DNA from: CAZHLD01 sp964533185
GTDB lineage: Bacteria > Acidobacteriota > Terriglobia > Acidiferrales > UBA7541
Direction of reading: 5' to 3'
Assembly: GCA_964533185.1 (NCBI GenBank)
Contig: CAZHLD010000103.1
Coordinates: 1 to 6,567, forward strand
DNA: 6,567 nucleotides
This document shows, in pieces, positions 6,229 to 6,567 of this stretch. Position 1 is the first letter of the stretch, and every line of letters begins with the position of its first letter. Made by a program: the position numbers and the translations under genes. The notes beneath the pieces were generated by a model. The model saw nothing but the letters and a program-made list of their open reading frames with translations, searched no databases and was not told the origin of the DNA.

Positions 6229-6310
6229 GTCATCCTGAGCGCACCCGTCGTCCCTCCCTCTGTCATCCCGAGTCCCGAGCCCGCCGTGGCGGGTCGAGGG
6301 GCGAGGGATC
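6229..6310 (+). repeat. Dispersed intergenic repeat, copies 2 (truncated) and 3, with internal hairpin
   Basis: GTCATCCTGAGCG at 6229-6241 is a short copy. GTCATCCCGAG at 6262-6272 opens a longer one that ends GAGGGATC at 6303-6310. Copy 3 carries an insert with a perfect CCCGCC/GGCGGG stem (6280-6285 and 6288-6293) and a GT loop, extended by partly matching CCGAG and TCGAGG flanks. Copy 1 lies at 1118-1142. Same-strand clustering in both gaps suggests a mobile or amplified non-coding element. Confidence 0.6.
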
Positions 6311-6339
6311 TTGGCGTTTGATCTTTCTACTTCGCCCCA

Positions 6340-6365
6340 CCCGCCGTAGCCTTGGCGTAGGCGGG
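6340..6365. repeat. G/C hairpin with CCCGCC/GGCGGG arms
   Basis: CCCGCC (6340-6345) pairs with GGCGGG (6360-6365). The intervening bases largely pair as TAGCC against GGCGTA around TT, with one bulge. The same outer arms and the following GT occur in the hairpin at 6280-6293, so the two are probably related copies of one palindromic repeat type. Confidence 0.5.
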
Positions 6366-6367
6366 CC

Positions 6368-6382
6368 GCGCCTGCCCCGACC
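6368..6382 (+). repeat. Second copy of the 15-base unit GCGCCTGCCCCGACC
   Basis: This 15-mer is identical to 1173-1187. At the first site it continues into a perfect inverted repeat; here the next bases are GACTCGAGG, so the right arm differs. Two exact copies more than 5 kb apart, both outside genes, point to a shared repeat element rather than chance. Confidence 0.5.
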
Positions 6383-6428
6383 GACTCGAGGCGCCATCTA
6401 TGCTGAATCCTGATCTTCTTCTTTGTTT

Positions 6429-6457
6429 GAAATTTGAAATCCGCAATTTTCAATTTC
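6429..6457. repeat. AT-rich imperfect palindrome
   Basis: GAAATTTGAAAT (6429-6440), a CCGC centre and AATTTTCAATTTC (6445-6457) form a nearly complementary pair of arms with a one-base offset. The base composition is far lower in GC than the coding regions, which marks a clear change of composition. It could be a weak hairpin or a remnant of a dispersed repeat. Confidence 0.4.
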
Positions 6458-6471
6458 TTTTCTTGTCGAAT

Positions 6472-6499
6472 GCTAACGGCTGATAGCTGAAAGCTGCCT
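6472..6499 (+). repeat. Short 7-base tandem repeat (GCTGAWA-like)
   Basis: GCTAACG, GCTGATA, GCTGAAA and GCTGCCT follow one another at exact seven-base spacing. The array is short and degenerate. GCTGATAGCTGA-like arrays are, as I recall, common between genes in Acidobacteriota. No function is implied. Confidence 0.45.
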
Positions 6500-6512
6500 C
6501 GACGATCGCCAC

Positions 6513-6543
6513 AAAAAAAGAGCCGGGCCTCTCAGCCCGGCTC
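6513..6543 (-). terminator. Intrinsic terminator of a leftward gene beyond the right edge
   Basis: Read on the minus strand, GAGCCGGGC and GCCCGGCTC (arms at 6535-6543 and 6520-6528) form a perfect nine-base stem with a six-base loop, followed at once by seven T residues (the A-run at 6513-6519). This is a textbook intrinsic terminator. It implies a minus-strand gene ending just past 6567, convergent with the kinase. On the + strand the stem is followed only by CTTGCATTTC, so termination of the kinase transcript here would be weaker. Confidence 0.8.
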
Positions 6544-6567
6544 CTTGCATTTCTCCCCAGCCGGCTT

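Larger units (their letters stand above)
6216..6567. other. Gene-free region after the kinase
   Basis: I find no coding region with family signal or plausible start here. The stretch contains remnants of the dispersed repeat, two G/C hairpins, an AT-rich imperfect palindrome, a short 7-base tandem repeat and a minus-strand terminator, each listed separately. No terminator for the kinase with a T-run on the + strand is evident, so the kinase transcript may end in one of the hairpins or be Rho-dependent. Confidence 0.6.

Noticed and set aside
1118..6310. The GTCATCC repeats as a CRISPR array or as ends of an insertion sequence
   Set aside because: The copies are not regularly spaced, are in direct orientation, differ in length and enclose no transposase or Cas gene. 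The two gaps flank ordinary genes.
6216..6512. Short open frames after the kinase as small genes
   Set aside because: Frames through this region extend from inside the kinase gene or run through repeat elements. They show no ribosome binding site and no family signal.

Overview
This is a GC-rich window with three genes, all on the + strand: a complete 3-deoxy-7-phosphoheptulonate (DAHP) synthase (79-1107), an exported or membrane-anchored YVTN-type beta-propeller protein (1241-2362), and a 1213-residue membrane serine/threonine kinase with a very long TPR tail (2574-6215). The kinase plan (zinc ribbon, PknB-like kinase, one membrane segment, TolB/FlgO-like domain, TPR array) and the short intergenic elements of the GTCATCCYGAGCG...GATC type are what I would expect from an Acidobacteriota genome. 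That assignment is inference from style, not from a marker gene.

Layout. Positions 1-78 hold a plausible sigma-70-like promoter and a ribosome binding site that favours ATG 79 over TTG 49 as the start of the DAHP synthase. The gap 1108-1240 holds a stem-loop overlapping the stop codon, a copy of the dispersed repeat, a second perfect inverted repeat and a possible extended -10 promoter for the propeller gene. The gap 2363-2573 starts with a 56-base almost pure pyrimidine tract (H-DNA-like or Rho-site-like), followed by a good extended -10 element and a leader with two small hairpins before the kinase. The 352 bases after the kinase (6216-6567) hold no gene that I can support. They contain several repeat remnants, hairpins, and a strong intrinsic terminator that reads on the minus strand, so a leftward gene probably ends just beyond the right edge.

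Function. The DAHP synthase catalyses the first step of aromatic amino acid synthesis and has an N-terminal ferredoxin-like regulatory domain. The propeller and the kinase are probably unrelated to it: the gaps are 133 and 211 bases and each gene seems to have its own promoter. The propeller protein and the kinase tail both probably lie outside the cytoplasm, so a ligand/receptor relation is possible, but nothing in the sequence proves it.

The most notable signals are two strict internal periodicities. The propeller has eight units at exactly 42 residues, predicting eight blades. The kinase has eleven consecutive 40-residue TPR units, with one 41-residue exception, following five ordinary 34-residue-type TPRs. 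I see no CRISPR, tRNA, rRNA, insertion sequence or phage gene.
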